Below, piece by piece: positions 44,216 to 53,133 of a stretch of DNA of 64,000 nucleotides. Made by a program: the position numbers and the translations under genes. Each line of letters opens with the position of its first letter. Position 1 is the stretch's first letter. Below the pieces are notes generated by a model. It did no database searches, was not told the origin of the DNA, and saw only the letters and a list, made by a program, of their open reading frames with translations. Source of the DNA: Actinomycetota bacterium (GTDB lineage: Bacteria > Actinomycetota > Actinomycetes > S36-B12 > CAIYMF01); NCBI GenBank assembly GCA_026393115.1, contig JAPLAU010000028.1, forward strand, positions 93,715 to 157,714. The letters run 5' to 3'.

Positions 44216-45021
44216 TGGTCCGTGTGCACGTACTTCAGATCGCGTACGACGACTATGAGGCGCCGGACGTTCGGCTATCCCGTGTTGAGCGGTTGCTTGC
44301 CGACCAATCTGGGGCTGACTTGGTGGTGCTGCCGGAGCTGTGGTTCAACGGTGGTTTCGCGTATGCCGGGTGGCGCGAAACTGCCCAGCCCCTCGACGGC
44401 GAGCTTGTCGGTCGCATGCAGGAGGCCGCGCGGAGTATTGGGAGCACACTTCACATGGGGTCTTTGGTGGAGTTTGCGGGTTGTCAGCCTGATGGCACGC
44501 CCGTCCTGTACAACACTTCAGTGCTAATCGATTCCGACGGCGCCGTGCTGGGCAGTTACCGCAAGATCCACCGATTCGGGTTCTCAGAAGGCGAGCCGCA
44601 GCTCTTGGAGCCCGGCGATGACGTGACCGTCATCCGCGCCCAGATTGGGGGAGTCAGCACCGTCGTCGGGCTCGCCACTTGTTATGACCTTCGCTTTCCA
44701 GAACTCTTCCGTGGCCTCGTAGGAGGGGGTGCGGAGTTGATACTCGTGCCGTCCGCGTGGCCGATGTCGCGGGTTGAGCATTGGGTGGTGCTCGGTAAGG
44801 CGCGAGCCATTGAGAACCAGTCATTCATGGTGCTGTGCAACACCGCTGGGGAGCACGCTGGCCTGCAGATGGGTGGTTTGAGTTGCGTCATCGATCCGGG
44901 TGGACAGAGCCTTGTTGTTGCGGGTCCTGATTCTGAGGTGCTTGTCGTGGACATCGACCTCAGCCAGGTGTCAATTGTGAGGGAAGCATTCCCCGTGCTG
45001 GCCGACAGCCGACTGTTGTGA
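44215..45021 (+). CDS. Nitrilase-superfamily omega-amidase-like hydrolase
   Basis: 268 aa from ATG 44215 (TAATG overlap with the large subunit; an upstream in-frame region is a shadow). The catalytic triad is complete: Glu41 (VLPELWFNGG), Lys117 (YRKIHRFGF) and Cys156 (GLATCYDLRFPELF). Length and motifs fit branch 3/omega-amidases. In the Arthrobacter nicotine pathway an enzyme of this type converts 2-oxoglutaramate to 2-oxoglutarate and ammonia, the last step from the pyridine ring. Its place at the end of the operon after the ring hydroxylase supports that role. Confidence 0.85.
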   Translation: MVRVHVLQIAYDDYEAPDVRLSRVERLLADQSGADLVVLPELWFNGGFAYAGWRETAQPLDGELVGRMQEAARSIGSTLHMGSLVEFAGCQPDGTPVLYNTSVLIDSDGAVLGSYRKIHRFGFSEGEPQLLEPGDDVTVIRAQIGGVSTVVGLATCYDLRFPELFRGLVGGGAELILVPSAWPMSRVEHWVVLGKARAIENQSFMVLCNTAGEHAGLQMGGLSCVIDPGGQSLVVAGPDSEVLVVDIDLSQVSIVREAFPVLADSRLL

Positions 45022-45031
45022 ACCCGGGCGA

Positions 45032-45490
45032 TCAACCATCTAGAGCGTGACGCGTGGCATCAACGATTTGCTGGTAGCCCGTGCACCGGCATAAGTTGCC
45101 CGAGATGGCCTCACGGATCTCGGCGTCGGAGAGCCGCTGGCCAGATTCCACCAGCGGAGTGAGCGTCATCAGCATGCCGGGAGTGCAGAATCCGCATTGA
45201 AGTGCGTGGCAATCCGTAAAGCTCTGTTGAAGCTTGCTGAGGCCACCGTCCCTCGCGAGCGACTCGACCGTCCGCACTGCGTGCCCATCCGCCTGAACCG
45301 CCAGCATGGTGCACGAACGCACGGGGAGCTCGTCGAAGAGTACTGTGCACGCGCCGCACGAGCCCTGCTCGCATCCCACGTGCGTGCCAGTCAGGCGCAC
45401 ATCGTGTCTGAGGAAGTCACACAAGAGCAGGCGTGGGTCGACGTCAGCATCGTGGACCACGTCGTTGATCTCGATCGTCACCTTGACCAT
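45032..45490 (-). CDS. Molybdenum hydroxylase [2Fe-2S] subunit (module C)
   Basis: 152 aa from ATG 45490, 4 nt after the FAD subunit stop; an upstream in-frame ATG at 45550 would overlap that gene. Ligands VGCEQGSCGACTVLFDELPVRSC, LQCGFCTPGMLM and LCRCTGYQQI are intact. Only FAD and Fe-S genes occur here; the matching large subunit is probably the separate gene at 35559-37901. A split arrangement of L and MS genes is also known for the ketone dehydrogenase of nicotine-degrading Arthrobacter. Converges with the nitrilase gene, 11-bp gap. Confidence 0.92.
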   Translation of the reverse strand: MVKVTIEINDVVHDADVDPRLLLCDFLRHDVRLTGTHVGCEQGSCGACTVLFDELPVRSCTMLAVQADGHAVRTVESLARDGGLSKLQQSFTDCHALQCGFCTPGMLMTLTPLVESGQRLSDAEIREAISGNLCRCTGYQQIVDATRHALDG

Positions 45491-45494
45491 GATT

Positions 45495-46364
45495 TTAGAC
45501 TCCCGCTCGTTGGGTGGCTTCGCGCAACCCACGTGCCACCATCTCCTCAATGACGGCCCGACGGTACTCTGCGGAACCGTGAATACTGGTCACCGGATTG
45601 GCGCTCGACGCGGCCGCCTTGGCCGCGGCCAGGATCAACTCTCCGTCGAGCCGGTGGCCGACGAGGAGGCCCTCCGAAGCGGGAGCCCTGACCGGTTGCG
45701 GCCCCGCGGCGAGGAGCGCTACTCGGGCCGATTCGCAAATGCCTTGGTCGTCGAAGACAAGAACGACTGCGGCACCTCCGATGGCATAGTCGCCTCGACG
45801 ACGCGAGAACTCGTTGAAGGCTGAGCCGCCGTGCGGCGGCATAGCCGGGAGGAACACATCGACAATTAGTTCGTCAGCTCGCAGCGTGGTGCTGAAGTAG
45901 CCTTGGAAGAAGTCCTCGACGGAGATCTGGCGCTCGCCTTCGATCGAGCGGGCGGTGATTACCGCGTTGCTCGCTAGTAGCGCAACGGGGATCTCGGCGG
46001 CTGCGTCGGCGTGCGCGAGCGTGCCGCCAAGAGTGCCGCGATTTCTTACCTGCGAGTGCGCCACGAATCCAGCGGCCTCATGCAGAAGGGGTGTCATCTG
46101 CCGGACGCTCGTCGAAGCAAGAACGTCGGTATGGCGAGTCATTGCACCAATATGCAGGCCGTTGATGTCGTCGCGAATGTAGGCGAGATCTCGGAGGTTG
46201 TTGATATCGATGAGCCTCTCGGGCGCAGCAAGTCGGAGGTTCATCAGCGGGATGAGGCTCTGACCGCCGGCGAGCACCTTACTGTCGACGGTGTCGTCGG
46301 CCAGCAAGTGCAAGGCTTCGGGGACAGTGGCAGGTGCGACGTACTCAAAGCTGGCCGGTTTCAC
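45495..46364 (-). CDS. Molybdenum hydroxylase FAD subunit (module C)
   Basis: 289 aa. FEYVAPATVPEALHLLA, VLAGGQSLIPLMNLRLAAPERLIDI, VRNRGTLGGTLAHADAAAEIP and EFSRRRGDYAIGGAAVVLVF mark the CO-dehydrogenase medium-chain family. It is paralogous to module B. It lies 84 bp downstream of the PucR gene on the same strand, so regulator and subunits might be transcribed together. Expected partner subunits are the Fe-S protein that follows and large subunit A. Confidence 0.9.
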   Translation of the reverse strand: MKPASFEYVAPATVPEALHLLADDTVDSKVLAGGQSLIPLMNLRLAAPERLIDINNLRDLAYIRDDINGLHIGAMTRHTDVLASTSVRQMTPLLHEAAGFVAHSQVRNRGTLGGTLAHADAAAEIPVALLASNAVITARSIEGERQISVEDFFQGYFSTTLRADELIVDVFLPAMPPHGGSAFNEFSRRRGDYAIGGAAVVLVFDDQGICESARVALLAAGPQPVRAPASEGLLVGHRLDGELILAAAKAAASSANPVTSIHGSAEYRRAVIEEMVARGLREATQRAGV

Positions 46365-46448
46365 CCCTTCAGCATCGGGCCGAGCTCGCCGTTAGGCATC
46401 TGCGCCGGGCGTAGAGTGAGGGCCTGGTCTTTACCGGATTCGGAAATG

Positions 46449-47675
46449 TCAGATGGGCGGATTCGATCCGTCCTCATCCAGGGTGTCTGTGACGCCTAGG
46501 GCATCGCCGGCTTTGAGAATCCGCGCGAACCGCAGAGCCGACGACAATTCGTCGCGACGGGAGGAAACGTGAACCCCAAGCTTCTGCTCGATTGACTTCA
46601 GTCGATACGCCACCGTGCGCTCGTGGACGGCCAACTTTTGCGAGGTCAGTGCTCCGTTTTGCCCACTGGCGAAGTAGGCCTCAAGCGTCTCTAGGAGCAC
46701 CTGGGATCTTGAGTCCTGTGGATCAAGCGGGCCGAGTATGTACTGCACGTAGTCGCGAGCCGACTGGGTATCGCGCAGGGCAAGAGCTTCGAGCGCCACA
46801 TCGGCGTACCGCGTGTAGGGCGATCGGAGAATCCGTCCGACGCGGTAGGCCTGCCACGCTTGACGGTGGGTCAGCCGGAAGCCGTCGAGGCCAGATGCGA
46901 TGTCGCCGATCGCGACGTAACTTCCATTGGGCGGCGAGAATCTCGCGCCTACGCGGACAAGCCTGTTCGCAAGTTGTCCGTTGTGTACCCAACTGAGAAC
47001 CGTGCCGTCCGTCCCTGTGATGCTTACTTGTTCCCCTCCGAGAAGTGATCCGATCTGTTGAACTGCGGACTCAGCAGATTCACCCCACGCGACGACACCT
47101 AGATGTTGACCTCGAAACGTGTAGTTCAGGGAGTCAGCGTCGACTGTGAGGCCACGGAGGATGTCGCGGATAATCGCTCGCCGTTTGCGATCGCGAGACT
47201 TGAAGTAGAAAGCCTTGTACTCCTCCTGATACGCCTCAATCACCCCCGCCACAACAGTGTCGTTCCAGTCAAAGTGGTAGGCGGCTGCTCGTCGAAGAAC
47301 TTCGAGCCGTTGCTCGGGCTCCTCGATAATGGTGTTGGAGACCTCCATCAAGCAGTCCCAAGTGACCGCCTGCCCCACGCGGTAAGTGCGGATGAGGTCG
47401 TTGAGGTCTATGCCTGCCTGAGCCGCTGTCTTTGCCTCCTTGAGTGCCCCAACGGGAACATGTTGCGGCGCCTCGAGGCGTTCGCTGAGTCCGTCGAGGA
47501 TGTCGCTAAGGGAGTCGGCGATCGCGGGACCCTCCAGTGCTGTGAGCCCGGGGTCGTCGCCTGCGTAGAACTGAGGCACCTCGGCTCGCGAGCGACGCTG
47601 AATCCGCTCGACGAGTTCCGGCACTCGCAATCGTATGACCGCTGCGACGCGCGCTAGATCCTCGTGTGTGCTCAC
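46449..47675 (-). CDS. PucR/CdaR-family transcriptional regulator
   Basis: 408 aa, GTG start. An N-terminal helical sensor part (about 1-170; VPELVERIQRRSRAEVPQFYAG and LIRTYRVGQAVTWDCLMEV) precedes a GGDEF-like middle (about 180-300) and the C-terminal PucR HTH: LLETLEAYFASGQNGALTSQKLAVHERTVAYRLKSIEQKLG (about 335-375). PucR proteins usually activate adjacent catabolic genes when the substrate is present. Its central position in the region suggests control of the pyridine-type genes, the oxidase and perhaps the transporter. A TAGAAT box 6 nt before the GTG suggests leaderless expression. Confidence 0.85.
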   Translation of the reverse strand: MSTHEDLARVAAVIRLRVPELVERIQRRSRAEVPQFYAGDDPGLTALEGPAIADSLSDILDGLSERLEAPQHVPVGALKEAKTAAQAGIDLNDLIRTYRVGQAVTWDCLMEVSNTIIEEPEQRLEVLRRAAAYHFDWNDTVVAGVIEAYQEEYKAFYFKSRDRKRRAIIRDILRGLTVDADSLNYTFRGQHLGVVAWGESAESAVQQIGSLLGGEQVSITGTDGTVLSWVHNGQLANRLVRVGARFSPPNGSYVAIGDIASGLDGFRLTHRQAWQAYRVGRILRSPYTRYADVALEALALRDTQSARDYVQYILGPLDPQDSRSQVLLETLEAYFASGQNGALTSQKLAVHERTVAYRLKSIEQKLGVHVSSRRDELSSALRFARILKAGDALGVTDTLDEDGSNPPI

Positions 47676-47681
47676 GCTGCG

Positions 47682-47687
47682 ATTCTA
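47682..47687 (-). promoter_or_regulatory. -10 box before the PucR gene
   Basis: TAGAAT lies 6 nt before GTG 47675. The divergent gap to the next gene (47676-47962) holds no other recognisable element apart from a TATCTATT stretch at about 47935-47942. Confidence 0.5.
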
Positions 47688-47962
47688 GACGGCGACACCA
47701 TCGCGATTCTGGCGCGACGGCCCGGTTTCACCCATCTTGGTGCGATCCAAGGTGCGCGTCAACTCAGATTTCGGAATCACACAAGTGTCACTACGTTGTT
47801 GCCGCGATTAGGGCTAACGGGGCGGTGGACGGGAGAACTAGTGTCGCCGCCAGCACGTGTGAATGGGCTGCCACCGGAAGAGGGGTTCGCAATGCGCTGC
47901 CGAGTGATTGACATGCCGCTCATCGGCTTGTCTCTATCTATTCGCGAACGGGTGACACCACG

Positions 47963-48658
47963 GTGACCGGCCTTAGCAACAGTGATAGTTCTGTAGTGAC
48001 CGTCTGGTCAGACATTGGTTGTCCCTGGGCGAGCCTGGCGCTGCACGTACTGCGCGACGCTGCGACGCAGCGTGGTTACACACTCCTAGTCGACCACCGC
48101 GCGTTCCCGTTGGAACTGTTCAATGAACGTCCGACGCCTCGACCGATCATCGATGCGGAGGTGATTGCGATCGTCGGGTTGGTCCCTGACACAGGGTGGC
48201 GGGCATGGGGAAGTCCGTCCTGGCACTACCCGTCGTCGACTCTGCTGGCGATGGAGGCCGTTCAGGCGGCCAAATCGCCTGAGGTTGGCGGTCTCACAGG
48301 TAGTGATGCCTTGGATGCCGCTTTGAGGCACGCGTTCTATGCCGAGGGTCGATGCATCGGTATCCCCTCGGTGATAACTGAAGTCGCGAAGTCTATCGAT
48401 GTGCTCGATGCGGAGCTGTTGTCACGTCGGCTCGAAGAGGGAACCTCGCGGGCATCTATATATCGCGACTGGAGGGTGGCTGCCGCGCCTGAAGTTCGGG
48501 GAAGCCCGCAGTTCTTCGATGCCGCTGGGCGCACTCTCCACAATCCGGGGGTTGACTACCGGTGGACGTCTTCGCCGGACACGGGCGGCGTCCCGCGCTT
48601 TGAGTCGTATGACGATACGTGGGTCGAGGTGGTGCTCGGATGGACGCAGCCAGGGTGA
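47963..48658 (+). CDS. DsbA/HCCA-isomerase-like thioredoxin-fold protein
   Basis: 231 aa, GTG start. VTVWSDIGCPWASLALHVLR has a single Cys in the place of the CxxC motif (CPWA), as in 2-hydroxychromene-2-carboxylate isomerase and FrnE-like proteins. A long helical insert (about 60-150) and PEVRGSPQFFDAAGR (cis-Pro loop equivalent) follow. It is not a disulfide oxidase in the classical sense and has no signal peptide. The gene is followed with an overlap by the FAD oxidase gene, so it may act on the oxidase product or form part of the same catabolic unit. Function uncertain. Confidence 0.68.
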   Translation: MTGLSNSDSSVVTVWSDIGCPWASLALHVLRDAATQRGYTLLVDHRAFPLELFNERPTPRPIIDAEVIAIVGLVPDTGWRAWGSPSWHYPSSTLLAMEAVQAAKSPEVGGLTGSDALDAALRHAFYAEGRCIGIPSVITEVAKSIDVLDAELLSRRLEEGTSRASIYRDWRVAAAPEVRGSPQFFDAAGRTLHNPGVDYRWTSSPDTGGVPRFESYDDTWVEVVLGWTQPG

Positions 48659-50034
48659 CCAAGCGTTCCTTTTGGCTGCATGAAGCGTTGGAGCACGAGG
48701 AGGGCTGGGAAGTAGCCGCTCGCCCGCTCGAGATCGAGGGGAATTGCGACATCGCGATTGTGGGCGGCGGATTCACCGGACTTTGGACTGCACTTGAACT
48801 GAAGCGGCGCGACTCAAGCCTTGATGTCGTTGTCCTCGACGCTAGCGTCTGCGGCAGTGGAGCAAGTGGTACTAACGCCGGCTATTTGATGAATCTTTGG
48901 CCGAAGTACAACAGTCTCGTGGCGACGTTCGGCACCGACGACGCGCTTGCTGTGGCGAGACAATCGTCAGCAGTTGCGTCTGAAATCGTTGCGCTAATTG
49001 AGGATCACAACCTCGACGTTGGGCTCCGAGCTCATGGCTGGTTGTCAGTGAGTACCAACTCCGCGCAGGACAGTGCTTGGGGGTCACTGCTTGAGCAGCT
49101 TGAGGGCGTTCCGGGATTTCCGTTCCGAGCTCTTGGCGCGGCGGACGCTTCTCAACTCGCTGGTACCGACGTTCGTGCTGGCGTGTTCGACCCGACGTGC
49201 GCCGTTCTCCAACCTGCGCGACTCGCACGATACTTGCGGCAACTTGCCCTCCAGGCCGGCGTCCGAATCTTTGAGAACACGCCGATGACGCGTATTTCCA
49301 CTCGAGGGGGCCTCTCCGTGGACACCCCCAGAGGGGTGGTCAACGCAGGTGCAGTCGTTGTGGCGATCAATGCATGGGCGATTCGCTTCCGACAGGTGCG
49401 CCGCCACATGGTGATCACGGCCTCGGACACCGTCGTAACGCGGCCGATGGCATGGTCAGACAGTCCTCTCGCCTCCGGGCTCGGAGTCTCCGATCAGGGT
49501 CGCCTTCTGAACTATTGGCGGACCACCACTGACGGCCGGCTCTTGTTCGGCAAGGGCGGACTTGGGGTTGGCTGGGCAACGCGCGGTGCCCACGATATGT
49601 TCTCCGACGCCATCAACGAGGGACTCGTACTGGCTCGCATGCGCAGCATTCTGCCGAGACTGTCCCAGCCGGCGGAATTCCGATGGCGGGCTCCGGTTGA
49701 GTATTCCGCAAATTCGTTGCCCTTCTTCGTGGCGTGGGAAAGACACCCTCGGGTGTTCATCGGAGCCGGTTACTCGGGGGACGGGGTCGGCCCTTCGAAG
49801 TTGGGCGCCAAGATTCTGGCCAGCCTCGCATTAGGGGTCGACGACCAGTGGTCGACCCACCCGCTCACCAGCACTCCCAAGCTGACACTCCCGCCCGAAC
49901 CGTTCCGGTTTCTGGGAGGTCAGGCGGTACTCCGAGCGCTGATCCGCCAAGACTCTGATCAGGCGTCGGATAGGTCGACCGGTGCGTTCACGAAGAGCCT
50001 GGCTCGATTGGACCCGACGGCATGGATCGAGTGA
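48640..50034 (+). CDS. FAD-dependent amine/amino-acid oxidase (DadA/PuuB-like)
   Basis: 464 aa from ATG 48640; GTG 48655, coupled to the previous stop, is an alternative. CDIAIVGGGFTGLWTALELKRR is the FAD-binding motif, GSGASGTNAGYLM is the family segment after beta-3, and the C-terminus has VFIGAGYSGDGVGPSKLGAKILA. Relatives oxidise glycine, D-amino acids or gamma-glutamylputrescine. Next to a polyamine-type importer and a nicotine-like region, it could oxidise the amine side chain (aminobutyrate or methylaminobutyrate type) released by the hydrolase. Substrate is inferred. Confidence 0.78.
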   Translation: MDAARVTKRSFWLHEALEHEEGWEVAARPLEIEGNCDIAIVGGGFTGLWTALELKRRDSSLDVVVLDASVCGSGASGTNAGYLMNLWPKYNSLVATFGTDDALAVARQSSAVASEIVALIEDHNLDVGLRAHGWLSVSTNSAQDSAWGSLLEQLEGVPGFPFRALGAADASQLAGTDVRAGVFDPTCAVLQPARLARYLRQLALQAGVRIFENTPMTRISTRGGLSVDTPRGVVNAGAVVVAINAWAIRFRQVRRHMVITASDTVVTRPMAWSDSPLASGLGVSDQGRLLNYWRTTTDGRLLFGKGGLGVGWATRGAHDMFSDAINEGLVLARMRSILPRLSQPAEFRWRAPVEYSANSLPFFVAWERHPRVFIGAGYSGDGVGPSKLGAKILASLALGVDDQWSTHPLTSTPKLTLPPEPFRFLGGQAVLRALIRQDSDQASDRSTGAFTKSLARLDPTAWIE

Positions 50035-50309
50035 GTCTGGAATGTTCGTACCTGAGTGCATGATGCCCGGCGACACCTCCTCAAGGCCTCGATGGGGTGA
50101 GTCGGTGGCGATGGCCTCGGTCGTGAGCAGGTGGCGGTCGGTCCGCTAGCAGGTGCGTCGATCTGTTGCCCGTCGGCGTCGAAGTTGTCGGCTCGGTTAA
50201 CGGCGGCTGCTTGGGGTACTTGCGACATTGGTCCGCTCAAGGATTCCCCGAGGAGGATAGGACCGCTAAGGGATCACAGAAGTGGTACCACCCGGAGATG
50301 CCGCCGCAC

Positions 50310-51425
50310 TCACGCCGACGTCGCTTCCTCTGAAGTTTCGTTCGCCGAGAGCTCAGAAGGCATCGGGACCAACCAACAGGCACTTGCCGGCCAGGTGATC
50401 CCAACTGATGAGTCGATAGAGGCGAGCCGTTGTCCATCTGTCTTGATCGCAAACGTTCCCAAACCGGTTTCTACCAGGTAGTCGACCGTCGGGCCGTTGT
50501 AGGAGACGTCCCTGATTGTTCCGGAAAGTGAGGCTCCTGTGCCGCTGTCGACGATTGAAATCAGTTCCGGCCTGACCACCATCGCTGCAGTACTACCCGA
50601 CGCGATGCCATCGACTCCGTCGCAATCAACTGTCCCAATGGTCGGGGCCGCGACGCGGTAGCGCGTACCCGCCACCGAGAGCACCTCGACGGTGACGTGA
50701 TTTGATGCGCCAACGAAGTCCGCTACAAATGCCGAGGCCGGACGTCGATATACGGCCTGAGGAGTGTCGACTTGCTCAAGGATTCCGCGATTCATAATCC
50801 CAATGCGAGAAGACATCGAGAATGCCTCCTCCTGGTCGTGAGTCACATAGACAAAGGTGATTCCAACCTCTCGCTGAATCTCCTTCATTAGACCCTGCAT
50901 CGACCGACGAAGTTTCAGATCCAACGCACCGAGCGGCTCATCCAAGAGCAGAACCTCGGGCTTGAGAACGAGTGCACGTGCCAGAGCCACTCGTTGCTGT
51001 TGCCCGCCGGACAGTTCCCGGGGCCTGCGCTTTTCTTTGCCAGGAAGATGAACGAGCTCAAGAATTTCACCAACCCTCCGAGCCATCTCGCGTCGTTCGG
51101 TCTTACGTTCGCGTAGGCCGAAGGCCACATTTTCCCCGACCGTCAAGTGTGGGAAAAGCGCATAGTTTTGGAAGACCGTGTTGATTGGTCTCCGGTACGG
51201 CGGAACTCCGACCATGTCCTTCCCGTGGACTTCAATGCTTCCCGAAGTAGGAGAGTCAAGTCCGGCAAGCATGCGAAGAGTCGTGGTCTTGCCACACCCA
51301 CTAGGGCCGATCAAGGAGAAGAACTCGCCGTCCGCGATATTCAGACTCAAGTCCCTCACCGCGACGAAATCATCGAACGTTCGATTGACCTCCCGCAGCG
51401 AGATCGCGCATTTGGAGTCGTTCAT
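50310..51425 (-). CDS. potA: Polyamine-type ABC transporter ATP-binding protein
   Basis: 371 aa. Walker A GPSGCGKTT, Q-loop region NTVFQNYALFPHLTV, signature LSGGQQQRVALARAL, Walker B VLLLDEPLGALD and switch His in VYVTHDQEEAF, followed by a C-terminal TOBE domain (about 275-350). PotA group of the spermidine/putrescine or opine-type importers. It overlaps the permease gene by 4 nt (ATGA). Last gene of a four-gene operon transcribed toward the catabolic genes. Confidence 0.9.
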   Translation of the reverse strand: MNDSKCAISLREVNRTFDDFVAVRDLSLNIADGEFFSLIGPSGCGKTTTLRMLAGLDSPTSGSIEVHGKDMVGVPPYRRPINTVFQNYALFPHLTVGENVAFGLRERKTERREMARRVGEILELVHLPGKEKRRPRELSGGQQQRVALARALVLKPEVLLLDEPLGALDLKLRRSMQGLMKEIQREVGITFVYVTHDQEEAFSMSSRIGIMNRGILEQVDTPQAVYRRPASAFVADFVGASNHVTVEVLSVAGTRYRVAAPTIGTVDCDGVDGIASGSTAAMVVRPELISIVDSGTGASLSGTIRDVSYNGPTVDYLVETGLGTFAIKTDGQRLASIDSSVGITWPASACWLVPMPSELSANETSEEATSA

Positions 51426-52246
51426 TCCTGGTCACCTTCCGTCTGGTTCGAGCCAGTGATTGCGCTGAGTACGCCACTGCGCAGTCCGACGACCGCAACG
51501 GCAAGAACGAGAATGGTTACGGTGATGAGCATCATCAACGCACCAATCGCGTTTGCCTCGGGGGTGATCTTGAAGCGGATGAGGCCGAGTAGCAGCATGG
51601 GCACGGTTTCTGCATTCGACCCGGCAAGGAATTGAGACAGTAGTAAGTCATCCAGTGAGAACGTGAGGACAAGGAGCCCGCCTGCGAGGAGTGCAGGCAT
51701 TAACTGCGGCAACGTCACCCGACGAAAGGCTCGGAGTGGGGTTGCACCTAGGTCCGCTGCAGCCTGCTCCAGTGTCTCATTCATGGTCCGGAGTCTCGCT
51801 TGCACCACGACAGTGGCGAGCGCTGAAAGGAACACCACGTGGCCAGCGACTATCGCTGGCTGACCGAGAGGCAGGTCCATCTTCCGAAGGAGTCCGAAGA
51901 CCCCAACGGCAAGAACAACTTCAGGGAGCACGAGTCGGGAGTAGACACTGAACCCAAGCGCTGCCCTGCCGATCTTGCCTGCTCGCCGAGCCCAAAGCCC
52001 GGCTGTGACGGCCACGACCAAACTCACGACAGTCGCAGAAATAGCGATCGTGAAGGACGTCAGGAACGCATGTCGTAGTCGAGCGTCTGACAGCACTTTC
52101 GAGAAGGCGCTAGTGGAGAAGCCGCCCCAGCCGAGCAACTCTTCATCCGCATTGAACGCGTTAATGAAGACGAAGACAATGGGTAGATAGAGCGATGCCA
52201 GAACCACAACGGTGATCAGGCCGAAGGACAGTCGGATGCGTCCCAT
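51422..52246 (-). CDS. potC: Polyamine-type ABC transporter permease (PotC-like)
   Basis: 274 aa with six hydrophobic helices beginning FGLITVVVLASLYLPIVFVFINAF. The EAA loop is seen at LEQAAADLGATPLRAFRRVTLPQLMPALLAGG, which contacts the ATPase. Coupled to both neighbours (ATGA with potA, 1-nt overlap with the PotB-like gene). Confidence 0.88.
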   Translation of the reverse strand: MGRIRLSFGLITVVVLASLYLPIVFVFINAFNADEELLGWGGFSTSAFSKVLSDARLRHAFLTSFTIAISATVVSLVVAVTAGLWARRAGKIGRAALGFSVYSRLVLPEVVLAVGVFGLLRKMDLPLGQPAIVAGHVVFLSALATVVVQARLRTMNETLEQAAADLGATPLRAFRRVTLPQLMPALLAGGLLVLTFSLDDLLLSQFLAGSNAETVPMLLLGLIRFKITPEANAIGALMMLITVTILVLAVAVVGLRSGVLSAITGSNQTEGDQE

Positions 52247-53133
52247 CAGACGACATCCTCGCGGCTACCGATAGCGACACGAGCCAACACAAGAGCAAGC
52301 ATGAGGAACGCGATGAACACGACGGCCAAGGCCGCGCCGAACGGGTAGTTGCCGGTCTTGGTGAATTGATCAAAGATCACGTTTCCGAACATCGAGGTCT
52401 TTCCACCTCCGAGAATGGCTGGCACTACATACTCTCCAGCGGCGGGGATGGCCACGAGAACTACGCCAGCGACCACCCCTGGCACAGACAGCGGCAGAAC
52501 CACTCGTGTGAGCACGCGACGCGGAGGTGTTCCTAGGTCAGCTGCAGCAAACTCCAAGCTTGGATCGACCCGCTCCAACGCGACAAAGAGCGGCAAGATC
52601 ATAAGTGGCAGATAGTTGACAACCATGCCAACCATGACTGACCCGGGTGTGTACAGGATGTCCAGTGCTCCCGAACCAATGTGCAGTCCTCTTAGGAGTG
52701 CCTCGACGGGACCGCCGTTGCGGAGCAAACTCACCCAAGCATACGTACGCACGATAAAGCTGACCCAGAAGGGAATGATGACGGCCAGCAGAAGAAGTTG
52801 CTGAAGGCGACCTTGGCAACGGCTGATGAAGTAGGCCGTCGGGAATCCGACTAAGAGGCAGATGAAGGCCGAAGCCACAGCGATAAGAAGGGAGCGTACA
52901 AGCATCGACGCGTAGACTGGTTCTAAAAGCTTGCTGTAGTTGCTGAAAGTCCAACCGAACGAAACCTTGTACGTGCTCGGGTCTATGCGGCCGAACGAGA
53001 ACAGAATGAGCAGGGCTACTGGAACTGCAAATAGCGTCGCCCAGACGATGAGCGTCGGAGCGGCTAGCGGCCAACGCAAGGTGCGGCCCGCGCGCTGGCG
53101 GGCCGCACCTGCGGAACTGGAATCGGTCACCAA
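52246..53133 (-). CDS. potB: Polyamine-type ABC transporter permease (PotB-like)
   Basis: 295 aa with about six transmembrane helices; the first is PTLIVWATLFAVPVALLILFSFG and the EAA loop is SLEFAAADLGTPPRRVLTRVVLPLSVPG. It forms the channel with the PotC-like protein. The gene follows the binding-protein gene without a gap. Confidence 0.88.
   Translation of the reverse strand: MVTDSSSAGAARQRAGRTLRWPLAAPTLIVWATLFAVPVALLILFSFGRIDPSTYKVSFGWTFSNYSKLLEPVYASMLVRSLLIAVASAFICLLVGFPTAYFISRCQGRLQQLLLLAVIIPFWVSFIVRTYAWVSLLRNGGPVEALLRGLHIGSGALDILYTPGSVMVGMVVNYLPLMILPLFVALERVDPSLEFAAADLGTPPRRVLTRVVLPLSVPGVVAGVVLVAIPAAGEYVVPAILGGGKTSMFGNVIFDQFTKTGNYPFGAALAVVFIAFLMLALVLARVAIGSREDVV

Noticed and set aside
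47664..47966. 100-residue frame in the gap between PucR and the DsbA-like gene
   Set aside because: It covers the PucR promoter box, has no domain and no ribosome site.
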